Source: a virus
DNA length: 38,652 nt
Virus record (IMG/VR): IMGVR_UViG_3300020002_000009
Coordinates: 1 to 38,652 of that record
Direction: 5' to 3' (one strand)
Shown: positions 1 to 7,579 of the stretch, piece by piece
How positions within the stretch are numbered: the first letter of the stretch is position 1
Layout: each line of letters starts with the position of its first letter
The notes under the pieces: model-generated
Database searches by the model: none
Told to the model about the DNA's origin: nothing
Seen by the model: only the letters and a program-made list of their open reading frames with translations
Position numbers and translations under genes: made by a program

Positions 1-126
1 ACTGACCGCGGCACAGCATCCGATGTATGCCTTCCGGAAGGGGCTTTACTTCCCTGTCGAGCCTAACCCAGATTCGACTGCTTTCATCCCTGTACCTAAA
101 TATTACTTTGCCGGCGGCTTCCAGGG
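1..126. repeat. Terminal overlap showing circular contig
   Basis: Bases 1-126 are identical to 38526-38651. The final base (38652, T) differs from base 127 (C), and the change is synonymous in a Gly codon of the GT6 gene. The overlap length is typical of an assembly k-mer overlap rather than a biological terminal repeat, so the molecule is inferred to be circular or circularly permuted, about 38,525 bp. The GT6 reading frame continues correctly across the join, which supports closure. Confidence 0.93.
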
Positions 127-442
127 CGGTCGGGCCAAAGACTTCATCGAAGCCATGAAAGTAATGAAGCGCGCGATCGACGAGGACTTTATGAAAAATT
201 ATATGGCGCGCTGGAATGACGAGAGCCACTGGAACCGCTACCTGTTCGACAACCCTCCGGCCGTCGTTCTCGACCCGGGATACATCTATCCCGACGATTT
301 GGCTATAGGAGACTATTACATTCCGATCTGGGGACGCGACTACTCGAAGAAGATTCTGACCATTACCAAACAATTCTCGCTCACCAAAGAGGGTGGAAAG
401 TCTTTTAAGGAAAATATTGATGGGCTAACTAAACTGAAATGA
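2..442 (+). CDS. GT6 (ABO-type) glycosyltransferase, C-terminal part
   Basis: This is the C-terminal part of a family 6 glycosyltransferase whose start lies at 38179; the joined protein is 262 aa. GT6 enzymes (human A/B transferases, alpha-1,3-galactosyltransferase, Forssman synthase) add Gal or GalNAc in alpha-1,3 linkage. Visible here are the HPMYAF stretch, YYFAGGFQGG (matching FYYLGGFFGG of the A transferase) and WNDESHWNRY (residues 187-196 of the joined protein), which matches WHDESHLNKY and contains the catalytic Glu. The Gly aligned with human residue 268 matches the A (GalNAc) rather than the B (Gal) enzyme, but donor specificity is only a guess. It overlaps the next gene by ATGA. 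Confidence 0.9.
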   Translation: MTAAQHPMYAFRKGLYFPVEPNPDSTAFIPVPKYYFAGGFQGGRAKDFIEAMKVMKRAIDEDFMKNYMARWNDESHWNRYLFDNPPAVVLDPGYIYPDDLAIGDYYIPIWGRDYSKKILTITKQFSLTKEGGKSFKENIDGLTKLK

Positions 443-1122
443 TAAGCGTAATCATACCAGTATTCAATCAAGCAGAGTACCTGACTGACGCAATCGAGTC
501 GGTTCTGGCCCAATCCGAACCGGCTTTAGAGATCATCGTAATCGACGACGGGTCTACAGATAGTTCGAGTAAAATCGCCGACTCTTATAAACCTAAAGGC
601 GTACAGGTCGTGCACCAAGTGAATAAAGGCTTGGCTTCGGCTAGGAATACCGGAATCATGCGAGCTATCGGTTCATATATTTTCCCCCTAGATTCTGACG
701 ATCTTATGAAGGAAAATTGTTTAGAAAGATTGACGGATGAGATCCTTAGAACGAACGCGGACATGATCGCTCCGTCTTTCAAGTGTTTCGGGAAACAAAA
801 TGGGGAAGTCGTTTTGGATAAAGACCCTAAATTAGAAGATTTTTTGAAGACAAATAAGATAGGGTATTTTTCGGCTATTAAGCGTTCTGCGTTGTTGGAA
901 GTCGGAGGATACAATCCTCGAATGACATGGGGTTGGGAAGACTGGGACTTGTGGATAGATTTATTGAAACGTGGTAAAATATTAGTGACGATCCCTGACG
1001 TGCTCGTGCTCTATCGGACGAAAGAAACCTCGATGATCACCGAAGCCAACAAGCACTCAAAAGAATTGCAGGAGCAGATGCGTAAAAATCACCCCGAACT
1101 AAAATGGCCAGAATCTCTATAG
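439..1122 (+). CDS. GT2 family glycosyltransferase
   Basis: A 227-aa GT-A fold glycosyltransferase of family 2. The N-terminus MISVIIPVFNQ is the classic nucleotide-sugar binding strand. IDDGSTD (about residues 35-41), the DSDD metal-binding motif (about 84-87) and WEDWDL (about 165-170, with the presumed catalytic acid pair) follow in the usual order. There are no membrane segments, so it is probably cytosolic. The start overlaps the GT6 stop as ATGA, implying translational coupling within the glycan island. The length is that of a minimal single-domain GT2. Donor and acceptor cannot be read from sequence. Confidence 0.9.
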   Translation: MISVIIPVFNQAEYLTDAIESVLAQSEPALEIIVIDDGSTDSSSKIADSYKPKGVQVVHQVNKGLASARNTGIMRAIGSYIFPLDSDDLMKENCLERLTDEILRTNADMIAPSFKCFGKQNGEVVLDKDPKLEDFLKTNKIGYFSAIKRSALLEVGGYNPRMTWGWEDWDLWIDLLKRGKILVTIPDVLVLYRTKETSMITEANKHSKELQEQMRKNHPELKWPESL

Positions 1123-1769
1123 CAATACCGACATACGAGATGAACGGGCAAGGCGCGCATTTTTTGGTTCGCGCTCTCGACTCGATCCGAACCCAAGTCT
1201 TTACGGACTATGAGGTGATCGTATCTGACAATTCTTCAGACGATGAGATAAAAAAAGCCTGTGAAGGTCATCCTGTTAAGTATTTTAAGAGCGATCACTA
1301 CGGCATAGGCGCTAACCTCAATGAAGCGATGCGGCACTGCGAGGGCGAGATAATAAAGTTCTTGCTCATGGATGACTACTTAGACGATGAATTTTCTTTG
1401 ACTAAAATCTCTAATTGCTTCACCGAAGGAGTCAACTGGCTAGCTACAGGTTGCGCCCACTTAGAAGACGGCAAGATAAGAAATCCGCACTTTCCTTCCT
1501 ATGACCATGAGATCTATAAGGGCAAGAATACTATCGGCTCTCCCTCAGTGGTCTCTGTGAGGAATAAAGACCTAGTTTATTTTGATGAATCTCTGTCTTG
1601 GATGATTGATTGCGACTACTACCTCCAGATGTACAAAAAGTTTGGAGAACCGAAATTCCTATATGACGTGAATGTGGTGATCGGATTGGGAAAACATCAA
1701 GTAACTAATATGCTCTCAGAGGAGATCAAGCGGAGGGAGGTAGAGTTTATGATTAAAAAATATGCATAG
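1104..1769 (+). CDS. GT2-like glycosyltransferase
   Basis: A 221-aa GT-A enzyme. MARISIAIPTYEMNGQGAHF is a family 2 N-terminus, VSDNSSDD replaces the usual DDGS element, and MDDY (about residues 88-91) is the DxD-like position. The later WMIDCDYYLQM segment corresponds to the ED-type acceptor/catalytic region. It overlaps the preceding GT2 gene by 19 bp and shares little sequence with it beyond the fold, so it is probably not a recent duplicate. It is expected to act in the same glycan pathway. Assignment to GT2 is good; specificity is unknown. Confidence 0.82.
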   Translation: MARISIAIPTYEMNGQGAHFLVRALDSIRTQVFTDYEVIVSDNSSDDEIKKACEGHPVKYFKSDHYGIGANLNEAMRHCEGEIIKFLLMDDYLDDEFSLTKISNCFTEGVNWLATGCAHLEDGKIRNPHFPSYDHEIYKGKNTIGSPSVVSVRNKDLVYFDESLSWMIDCDYYLQMYKKFGEPKFLYDVNVVIGLGKHQVTNMLSEEIKRREVEFMIKKYA

Positions 1770-1875
1770 CACTTCCCTGTTTTCGATGGGTATGCCTAAA
1801 CCACTCCCCTATCTAGGTTTTAAGCCATATTTTGCGACTAGGTCTAACAGGGGAGGGAAGTGGATAACTCTATGA
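1762..1875 (+). CDS. Small basic protein, unknown
   Basis: A 37-aa reading frame begins inside the end of the previous gene (TATGCATAG overlap) and ends in an ATGA overlap with the GT11-like gene. It fills what would otherwise be the only gap in the island. The protein is rich in Pro, aromatic and basic residues and has no recognisable domain. Overlaps at both ends fit the island's packing, but the stretch also holds an inverted repeat (CACTTCCC at 1770-1777 with GGGAAGTG at 1855-1862), so it could be a non-coding spacer instead. Confidence 0.4.
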   Translation: MHSTSLFSMGMPKPLPYLGFKPYFATRSNRGGKWITL

Positions 1876-2651
1876 TTACTGCCCCTCTATGGTTCGGTTC
1901 GGGACTCGGAAATCAGTTGTTCCGCTATGTTATGTGCCGTGTTCTGGCACTGGATAAGGGATATGATTTCGGCATCGAATATCCTGAAAGGTTCAAAGGG
2001 GCTTCGTTCATGGGACTGGACATGGGAAAGCCTGTTTTGAATGGAGTCGCTCACGAGGGCGGCGACCCCCTTTTACTACCGGACGGGATCGAGCATTTTT
2101 ATCGGGAGAAAAAGATCATTGACAATGGGATTGAATCGTATGACTACGATTGGGAGTTGTTGAAGGTTAAAGACAAGACTAAGATAGATGGTGAATTTCA
2201 AGGGCCTAAATATTGGGAACACCGCAAAGGTGAAATAGACCAATGGCTCAGAGTGCAACATATAAAGCTACCCAATGACCTATGCGTGATTAATTTTAGA
2301 GGGGGGGAATTCCAACACATTAAAAGCCTGTTTCTGACTAAAGAATATTGGGATCTAGGGATCGAAAAGATGAAGTCTATAAATCCCGCCATGAAGTTTG
2401 AAGTACATACGGATGATTTTCTTTTAGCCATGCGATTTTTTCCCGGGTTGAAGGTTATTCACGATATAGGGATCAATTGGCGCTCGGTACGCTATGCGAA
2501 ATATCTCTTGCTATCTAACTCCAGTTTTGCCATCTTCCCTGCTTGGCTTAATAAAAGAGCGACAGTGATTGCGCCGAAATACTGGGGTCGGAGGAACAAG
2601 GGATTCTGGCACTGTGTGTATAATCAATACCCTAATTGGATATACCTATGA
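1872..2651 (+). CDS. GT11-like fucosyltransferase, divergent
   Basis: A 259-aa protein resembling family 11 alpha-1,2-fucosyltransferases, which move fucose from GDP-fucose to the 2-OH of galactose. GSGLGNQLFRY near the N-terminus is the family hallmark, and LSNSSFAIFPAWLN near the C-terminus matches the conserved NSSFS-WWGAWL region. The usual HxRRGDY motif is replaced by NFRGGEF, so the donor-binding Arg pair is incomplete and donor use may have changed. I chose the ATG at 1872, which gives the standard family N-terminus, over an upstream GTG at 1860. It sits in a run of overlapping glycan genes. Confidence 0.8.
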   Translation: MITAPLWFGSGLGNQLFRYVMCRVLALDKGYDFGIEYPERFKGASFMGLDMGKPVLNGVAHEGGDPLLLPDGIEHFYREKKIIDNGIESYDYDWELLKVKDKTKIDGEFQGPKYWEHRKGEIDQWLRVQHIKLPNDLCVINFRGGEFQHIKSLFLTKEYWDLGIEKMKSINPAMKFEVHTDDFLLAMRFFPGLKVIHDIGINWRSVRYAKYLLLSNSSFAIFPAWLNKRATVIAPKYWGRRNKGFWHCVYNQYPNWIYL

Positions 2652-3262
2652 AGTATATATTGGTAAACTACAATTCAGACCCGTCATGGATCTCGGAGTA
2701 CACTGACGATTACTTCATCTATGACCGGAGCGATGACGGGATAGACCGAAAAATCCCTGCTGACAAGTTCGTAAAGCGCGAGAACATCGGGCATTGCGAC
2801 TATGACAAGCTCTCGTACTTGATAGACAACTACAATGATCTGCCGGAGATTTTCTTTCTTGGTAAGGTCAATTTATTCAGGCACATCCCGAAGGACGAGT
2901 TCGACACTATCAGGGATGTAAAAGACTTCACTTCTGTACATAGCAGGAGGCATAAAACCTATATGCCAGTCTGTTTCTATGATACAATAGGTATGTACTA
3001 TGAAGTGAATAATTCATGGTATCTGAATAAAGACCCTGCAAAATATTTTGATAATTACGGGCAGTTCGCCAAGCGATTCCAGTTACCTAATCCGCCTTAC
3101 ATTCCTTTCGGTCCTGGAGCTAATTTCTTTCTGACCAGAGAACGGGTCCACAGATACGGAGTGGACTATTATGAGGGACTGCGTTCGATTCTGCCTTACT
3201 GTACTTTACCCGGAGAAGCTCAGATGCTGGAGAGGAGCTATTATACGATGTGGAAGAACTAA
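2648..3262 (+). CDS. DUF3431-like putative glycosyltransferase
   Basis: A 204-aa protein starting in an ATGA overlap with the GT11-like gene. NDLPEIFFLGKVNLFRHI (about 65-82) resembles the 'LPDYTIFLHG' strand of DUF3431-type proteins, which are often encoded among glycosyltransferases. The later FGPGANFFLTRERV and PGEAQMLER stretches are like the acceptor-side regions of such enzymes. It has no clear DxD motif, no signal peptide and no membrane segment. The family name is a tentative recognition from memory; a role in glycan assembly follows mainly from its position between fucosyltransferase-like and methyltransferase genes. Confidence 0.55.
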   Translation: MKYILVNYNSDPSWISEYTDDYFIYDRSDDGIDRKIPADKFVKRENIGHCDYDKLSYLIDNYNDLPEIFFLGKVNLFRHIPKDEFDTIRDVKDFTSVHSRRHKTYMPVCFYDTIGMYYEVNNSWYLNKDPAKYFDNYGQFAKRFQLPNPPYIPFGPGANFFLTRERVHRYGVDYYEGLRSILPYCTLPGEAQMLERSYYTMWKN

Positions 3263-3273
3263 ATCTTATAGAT

Positions 3274-3921
3274 ATGCACGACATAGAAAAACTAAAAGAT
3301 GAATTAATAACGTATCCTCAAGGGTCAACAAACGGTTTTACGTTAATAGGCCCTTCAGGTTTACAAAACATTGAATATATTTTGAATAAGGTCAAAGAAC
3401 AGCGTCTTGAGGGTGATTTTATAGAGTGTGGCGTATGGAAAGGAGGAGCTTGCATTTTTGCCCGTGCTTTAATGGATAACCTCGGTATCAAAGGTAAAGT
3501 CTATGTTTGTGATAGTTTTGAGGGGTTACCACAACCTGATGAGCTTCTTTATCCTGCTGATAAGGGTGATGCTCATTATCTTGAGAAGGATTTGGCAGTT
3601 TCACTGGAGGATGTAAAAAGTAACTTTATTAAATTTGGTTTCAAAAACGACATTGTATTTATTCCAGGTTGGTTCAAGGATACTCTGCCAAAATTGAAGG
3701 AGGTCATTAAAAAAGTGTCTGTATTGAGAGTGGATGGAGATATGTATGGATCTACGATCAATATCCTAGAGAATCTCTATGAAAAAGTAATACCGGGTGG
3801 CTATGTTATTTTTGATGATCGAACTCTTTGGCGAGCGAATCTAGCCATGGAAGATTTTAGAGGCAGAGTAGGAGCAAATCAATGGCAAACAAATAATGGA
3901 ACACTATATTGGCAGAAATAA
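3274..3921 (+). CDS. TylF-family sugar O-methyltransferase
   Basis: A 215-aa SAM-dependent methyltransferase of the TylF/macrocin O-methyltransferase family. GDFIECGVWKGGACIFARA is the SAM-binding motif I region, VYVCDSFEGLPQPD is the family-specific second strand, and LRVDGDMYGSTINILENLY followed by GGYVIFDD carries the metal-binding and catalytic acidic residues. These enzymes methylate sugar hydroxyls, so it may cap or trim the glycan made by neighbouring transferases. I prefer the ATG at 3274 to the in-frame GTG at 3250. Its third codon positions are noticeably richer in A/T than those of its neighbours, suggesting separate acquisition. Confidence 0.9.
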   Translation: MHDIEKLKDELITYPQGSTNGFTLIGPSGLQNIEYILNKVKEQRLEGDFIECGVWKGGACIFARALMDNLGIKGKVYVCDSFEGLPQPDELLYPADKGDAHYLEKDLAVSLEDVKSNFIKFGFKNDIVFIPGWFKDTLPKLKEVIKKVSVLRVDGDMYGSTINILENLYEKVIPGGYVIFDDRTLWRANLAMEDFRGRVGANQWQTNNGTLYWQK

Positions 3922-4685
3922 TGATATACGACATTTTTTTATTTCATAGTGAATTGGACATCTTGGAGATCAGGCTCAATATCCTAGCTGACCAAGTAGA
4001 CAAATTTGTAATTGTGGAGTGCGATGAGGACTTCAAAGGAAAAAAAAAGCCCCTTGTGTTCCTTGAAAATGTTCAGAGGTTCAAAAAGTGGGCGCATAAG
4101 ATCGAGCATTATGTTATCAGAGATGTAATGGGTGATTCAGCTCTAATTGAACAAGCAAAAAAAAGCTCCACGACCGGAGCGGGGGAGTTGCAGTGGATAA
4201 GGGAGTTTTACATGAAAGAGAGCATCAAGAAGTTTTTGACTCATCTTGATGATGACGATATTTGTGTAGTTTCGGATGTAGACGAGATATGGGAAGGAAA
4301 GCCTATATTAAACAAGCGATTTAGATTAAAAGTCTATTGCTATCATCTGAATGTCGGGACTAACGAATACTGGCTGGGCGGTTTTATTACCTCATGGAAG
4401 ATCCTAAAAGAAGGCTCATTGAATGATCTAAAGTCTTCTATAAAAGAACCGATTGAGGGAGGCTGGCATTTCACCTATCAAGGGACGAGAGATCAGATTA
4501 GGAAGAAGTTCGAGAGCGCATTTTCCGGTCAGGCTTACGGAGGCCAGTCTATAGAGCAGCTCATGTCTCATGTAGAGAATCTGCGGGATTATCTGGGAAG
4601 GCCTTTTACTTTTTTTATGGACGAATCAAAGTGGCCGGAATATCTAAAGAATAATCGGGAGAGATATAAGCACTTGCTACTATGA
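3921..4685 (+). CDS. GT17 family N-acetylglucosaminyltransferase-like
   Basis: A 254-aa protein of glycosyltransferase family 17, the family of beta-1,4-mannosyl-glycoprotein GlcNAc-transferase (bisecting GlcNAc, MGAT3). The signatures are YDIFLFHSELDILEIRLN at the N-terminus, VSDVDEIWE (DxD-containing) in the middle and GGWHFTYQG towards the C-terminus, all in family order. Bacterial and viral members occur in surface-glycan islands. It starts in a TAATG overlap with TylF (ATG at 3921 rather than a TTG at 3909) and overlaps the next gene by ATGA. The acceptor here is unknown. Confidence 0.88.
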   Translation: MIYDIFLFHSELDILEIRLNILADQVDKFVIVECDEDFKGKKKPLVFLENVQRFKKWAHKIEHYVIRDVMGDSALIEQAKKSSTTGAGELQWIREFYMKESIKKFLTHLDDDDICVVSDVDEIWEGKPILNKRFRLKVYCYHLNVGTNEYWLGGFITSWKILKEGSLNDLKSSIKEPIEGGWHFTYQGTRDQIRKKFESAFSGQAYGGQSIEQLMSHVENLRDYLGRPFTFFMDESKWPEYLKNNRERYKHLLL

Positions 4686-5227
4686 GCGTAAACTGCTTCA
4701 TCACTACCCATAAGAATCGGACGCCCGAGCGAGACTACTTCTTCGGATTGACTCAATTCGCCTTGTCGATGAGCGGCTACTCTCCGACGATTGTGGAAAA
4801 GCCGATGCTGGAAAGGTACTTTGAATGTGAATATCTGGCCAATGAGTACATTTACATCCTCTGTGATGATGATATAATACCTAGTACGCAAGATACTTTG
4901 AAAAAACTGGTTGAGATAATGAGGAGGCACCCTGAGTATTCCCAGCTTGGCCTCTCATGGAAATCCAACATGAGAGAGGAGGAAAACTCCTCGTGGATCC
5001 GCGAGAAGGGAGAGGAGATATGGGAGATGGACCATGTAGGAGGATGCATGGCCATAAGAAAGGGGACGATAAAGAATTTCGGCCTTAAGGCTGAGTTCAA
5101 ATCCGGATACGGAGACGACAGGGTGATGGGGGAGACTGCAAGGAGGCAGGGCTATAAAGTAGGAATAGTCCCTAATCTATATTTTCATCATTTGGGCGGC
5201 GGATTCTCGACATTTCATGCAGATTAA
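4682..5227 (+). CDS. GT-A type glycosyltransferase
   Basis: A 181-aa GT-A fold protein. YIYILCDDDIIPS (about 57-69) supplies the nucleotide-sugar/metal motif, MDHVGGCMAIRKG is the acceptor-loop region found in GT2-like enzymes, GYGDDRVMGE is the catalytic acidic cluster, and FHHLGG closes the fold. It is shorter than a typical GT2 enzyme because the N-terminal strand region is reduced. It is the last transferase of the island, overlaps GT17 by ATGA and the next gene by 11 bp. The substrate is unknown. Confidence 0.82.
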   Translation: MSVNCFITTHKNRTPERDYFFGLTQFALSMSGYSPTIVEKPMLERYFECEYLANEYIYILCDDDIIPSTQDTLKKLVEIMRRHPEYSQLGLSWKSNMREEENSSWIREKGEEIWEMDHVGGCMAIRKGTIKNFGLKAEFKSGYGDDRVMGETARRQGYKVGIVPNLYFHHLGGGFSTFHAD

Positions 5228-5591
5228 CATCAAGACGATACCCCATAAGAAACAAGCCTACGAAACAGTGGGAAATTGGCAATTCAAGCGCAAGGGAATA
5301 GATATACAGGTATCTGACACTAAGAACGATGATTACGCATTTTTAATAGGCTTACATGAAGCTATAGAGGCTTATCTTTGCAGGCAGAGGGGAATCATTG
5401 AGGAGGAAGTAACTGATTTTGATAAGAGCTTCAAAGGAAAAGGCGAGCCGGGCGACGATAATCTGGCGCCATATCACAGTGAGCATCTATTCGCGACCTA
5501 CATAGAAGAGCTATTAGCTGACGAGCTGGATGTAAATTGGAGAGAATACGAAAAAACCCTTAATGAACTGCCATGGAAGACAAAACAGTGA
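5217..5591 (+). CDS. Conserved phage protein with HEAIE motif
   Basis: A 124-aa protein of a type often met in phage genomes, beginning MQINIKTIPHKKQAYETVGNW. A central helix carries LHEAIEAYLCRQRGI, followed by VTDFD and, near the C-terminus, HSEHLFATYIEELLADEL. The HExxE arrangement recalls metal-binding helices of metallopeptidase-like folds, but no zinc-peptidase family can be assigned. It bridges the glycan island (11-bp overlap with the GT-A gene) and the packaging genes and has no membrane segment. Function unknown. Confidence 0.75.
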   Translation: MQINIKTIPHKKQAYETVGNWQFKRKGIDIQVSDTKNDDYAFLIGLHEAIEAYLCRQRGIIEEEVTDFDKSFKGKGEPGDDNLAPYHSEHLFATYIEELLADELDVNWREYEKTLNELPWKTKQ

Positions 5592-5677
5592 TATACCTAA
5601 TGTGGATCACTATAGGCCTCGTAGGCTGTATCCTCCTCGGAGCGTATGGAATAATCAGACTATTATTTATAAATTAA
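5573..5677 (+). CDS. Small single-pass membrane protein
   Basis: A 34-aa peptide starting inside the end of the previous gene. After a short charged N-terminus (MEDKTV) almost the whole chain is one hydrophobic helix of about 22 residues, ending in RLLFIN. The overlap with the upstream gene and the clean stop 15 bp before the terminase small subunit fit the compact packing of this phage. Role unknown; similar one-helix peptides recur in the early region. Confidence 0.55.
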   Translation: MEDKTVIYLMWITIGLVGCILLGAYGIIRLLFIN

Positions 5678-5692
5678 GTCAATGATAGAATC

Positions 5693-5995
5693 ATGCCATT
5701 TCAGAAAGGGAACAAATTAAGGACAGGAAAAAAGAGCGGATATAACGAAAAGGCCGTGGAACTTAGGATTGATCTGATAAATAAAGCAGTGAATTCAAAG
5801 AGCGATATCAATCAAGCTTTGATAGATAAGGCTAAAACTGGAGATGTTCCTGCGATCAAAGAAGTATTCGACAGAACGTTAGGTAAAGCTACAGAATACA
5901 TAGACGTGACCAGTAATGGGGAAGCACTACCGACTCCTATATTAAATGTCCTATTCAATCACAACAGCCACCCGAAAGATATTAAGCCTCTCTAA
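5693..5995 (+). CDS. Terminase small subunit (putative)
   Basis: A 100-aa protein beginning MPFQKGNKLRTGKKSGYNEKA, a basic N-terminus common in small terminase subunits and related DNA-binding phage proteins. Short helical segments follow (NQALIDKAKTGDVPAIKEVFDRTLGKA), the last part being typical of small terminase C-terminal regions. It would recognise phage DNA and deliver it to the large subunit. Its 3' end overlaps the large terminase gene by 50 bp in another frame, consistent with the pair's usual adjacency. Assignment rests on this position and the N-terminal pattern. Confidence 0.75.
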   Translation: MPFQKGNKLRTGKKSGYNEKAVELRIDLINKAVNSKSDINQALIDKAKTGDVPAIKEVFDRTLGKATEYIDVTSNGEALPTPILNVLFNHNSHPKDIKPL

Positions 5996-7127
5996 GAGAA
6001 TCCGGGCGATTCAAGGGGGCACATCGGCCAGTAAGACCGTCTCGATAATCTTGTACTTCATACAGCTCTCTCAAAGCGACAAAAGCGAGAAATTAACCAG
6101 TATAGTTTCAGAGTCATTCCCGCATTTAAGGAGAGGAGCGATGCGTGATTTTCTACTGATAATGAAAGAACATGGGTATTATAAGGATGCTAATTGGGAC
6201 AAAACCAATAGCGTTTATACTTTCGAGACTGGAAGCAAGATAGAGTTCTTCAGTGTCGATGAGTCAGATAAAGTAAGAGGCGCAAGGCGCGACAGATTGT
6301 TCATCAATGAGGCCAACAACGTAACATTCAGTGCTTTCGAGGAATTGGAAGTCCGAACGAAAGATTTTATATTTTTAGACTGGAATCCCGTAAAAGAGTT
6401 CTGGTTCGATTTCGATGTCAAGAACAAACGGAGTGATGTGGACTTTCTCGTCTTGACTTATTTGGATAATGAAGCCCTAGAGCCGGAAATCCGCGCAACT
6501 ATCGAACAGAGGCGGGACAGGAAAGGCTGGTGGAAGGTCTATGGCGAAGGACAGCTAGGCGAGGTTGAAGGTAGAATCTACACTGATTGGAATATCATCG
6601 ACGAGTTGCCCTATGAAGCTAGGTTAGAGCGGTATGGTCTGGATTTTGGCTATACAAATGACCCTACGGCGATTGTGGCTGTGTACTATCATAATGGTGG
6701 GTACATAATAGATGAAGCTCTATATCAAAAAGGAATGATGAATAAGCCGATCGCCGACTTTCTGAATAACATACCAAAAGCTCTGGTAATAGCCGATGCC
6801 GCTGAACCAAAATCTATAGATGAGATAAAAAGCTATGGCATAAATATTCTAGGCTCTATAAAAGGCCAAGGTGCAAGAGAACAGAGGATAAATTTTGTCC
6901 AATCTCAACGGATATCAGTAACGAATCGTTCAGTGAATGTGATCCAGTCTTACCGTAATTATTTGTGGAAAGTAGACAGAGATGGTAAAATCATAAATGA
7001 GCCTGAACATCAGTATTCTCATGCTATGGACGCTGTGGGTTATGGATTACAGAACATCAAGCTCTCAAAGCCTTTTATACAAAGACCGTTTTACGATAAG
7101 ACTATAGACATCTGGCAAGGAAAATGA
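5946..7127 (+). CDS. terL: Terminase large subunit
   Basis: A 393-aa packaging motor. The ATPase half has a Walker A-like QGGTSASKT (residues 23-31) and Walker B with catalytic Glu in LFINEAN (118-124). The RNase H-like nuclease half shows GLDFGYTNDPTA (231-242, first Asp), VIADAAEPKS (281-290, second Asp) and HAMDAVGYGL near the C-terminus (third Asp). This is the PBSX/T4-like terminase layout at near-normal length. The enzyme cuts concatemers and pumps DNA through the portal encoded 400 bp downstream. The start follows from the natural N-terminus just before the Walker A segment. Confidence 0.95.
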   Translation: MSYSITTATRKILSLSKRIRAIQGGTSASKTVSIILYFIQLSQSDKSEKLTSIVSESFPHLRRGAMRDFLLIMKEHGYYKDANWDKTNSVYTFETGSKIEFFSVDESDKVRGARRDRLFINEANNVTFSAFEELEVRTKDFIFLDWNPVKEFWFDFDVKNKRSDVDFLVLTYLDNEALEPEIRATIEQRRDRKGWWKVYGEGQLGEVEGRIYTDWNIIDELPYEARLERYGLDFGYTNDPTAIVAVYYHNGGYIIDEALYQKGMMNKPIADFLNNIPKALVIADAAEPKSIDEIKSYGINILGSIKGQGAREQRINFVQSQRISVTNRSVNVIQSYRNYLWKVDRDGKIINEPEHQYSHAMDAVGYGLQNIKLSKPFIQRPFYDKTIDIWQGK

Positions 7128-7579
7128 AAAAACCTGAATACAAAGACCATGTCGGACAATCCGTAACTGTCAAAGACGAGACAGGCGTTGATTGGCAGGG
7201 CCAGACCATAGAAGCTAAAGCCGCTCTCATAGAAAAGGACTCGATGAACTATGGTGAGACCACGGTAGTCCGAACATTTTTCTTCCAACTCCCCTCGCGC
7301 CCTAGCGGCGTTCCATTACCTACGAAAGAGTCCTTGCTCGTGAACCACAGGAGCAGAGTCGTCGCATTTTTATGGAAAGACGAGCTGGAGCTCATAGAGG
7401 AGCCTCGGATCTACTGGAGGAAAGAATTGCCTCAAGGCTCTCTTAGGAGTACAATGTCCATACAAAAGATACCTTTCGTGATCATTGCCGTATGTCATGC
7501 TAAAAAAGGCTCGCTTATCTATAAAGACCCGCTCAACTTAAATGGAGATATCTCCCCAAAGCATAGAAAGAAAATATAG
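7124..7579 (+). CDS. Hypothetical protein between terminase and portal
   Basis: A 151-aa protein starting in an ATGA overlap with terL and overlapping the portal gene by 38 bp. The first half is polar and looks like a small beta domain (HVGQSVTVKDETGVDWQGQT, then VVRTFFFQLPS). The second half has a Lys/Arg-rich end. No cysteine cluster, signal peptide or membrane helix is convincing. I do not recognise the family. Its place between terL and portal suggests a packaging or head-assembly accessory role. Confidence 0.65.
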   Translation: MKKPEYKDHVGQSVTVKDETGVDWQGQTIEAKAALIEKDSMNYGETTVVRTFFFQLPSRPSGVPLPTKESLLVNHRSRVVAFLWKDELELIEEPRIYWRKELPQGSLRSTMSIQKIPFVIIAVCHAKKGSLIYKDPLNLNGDISPKHRKKI

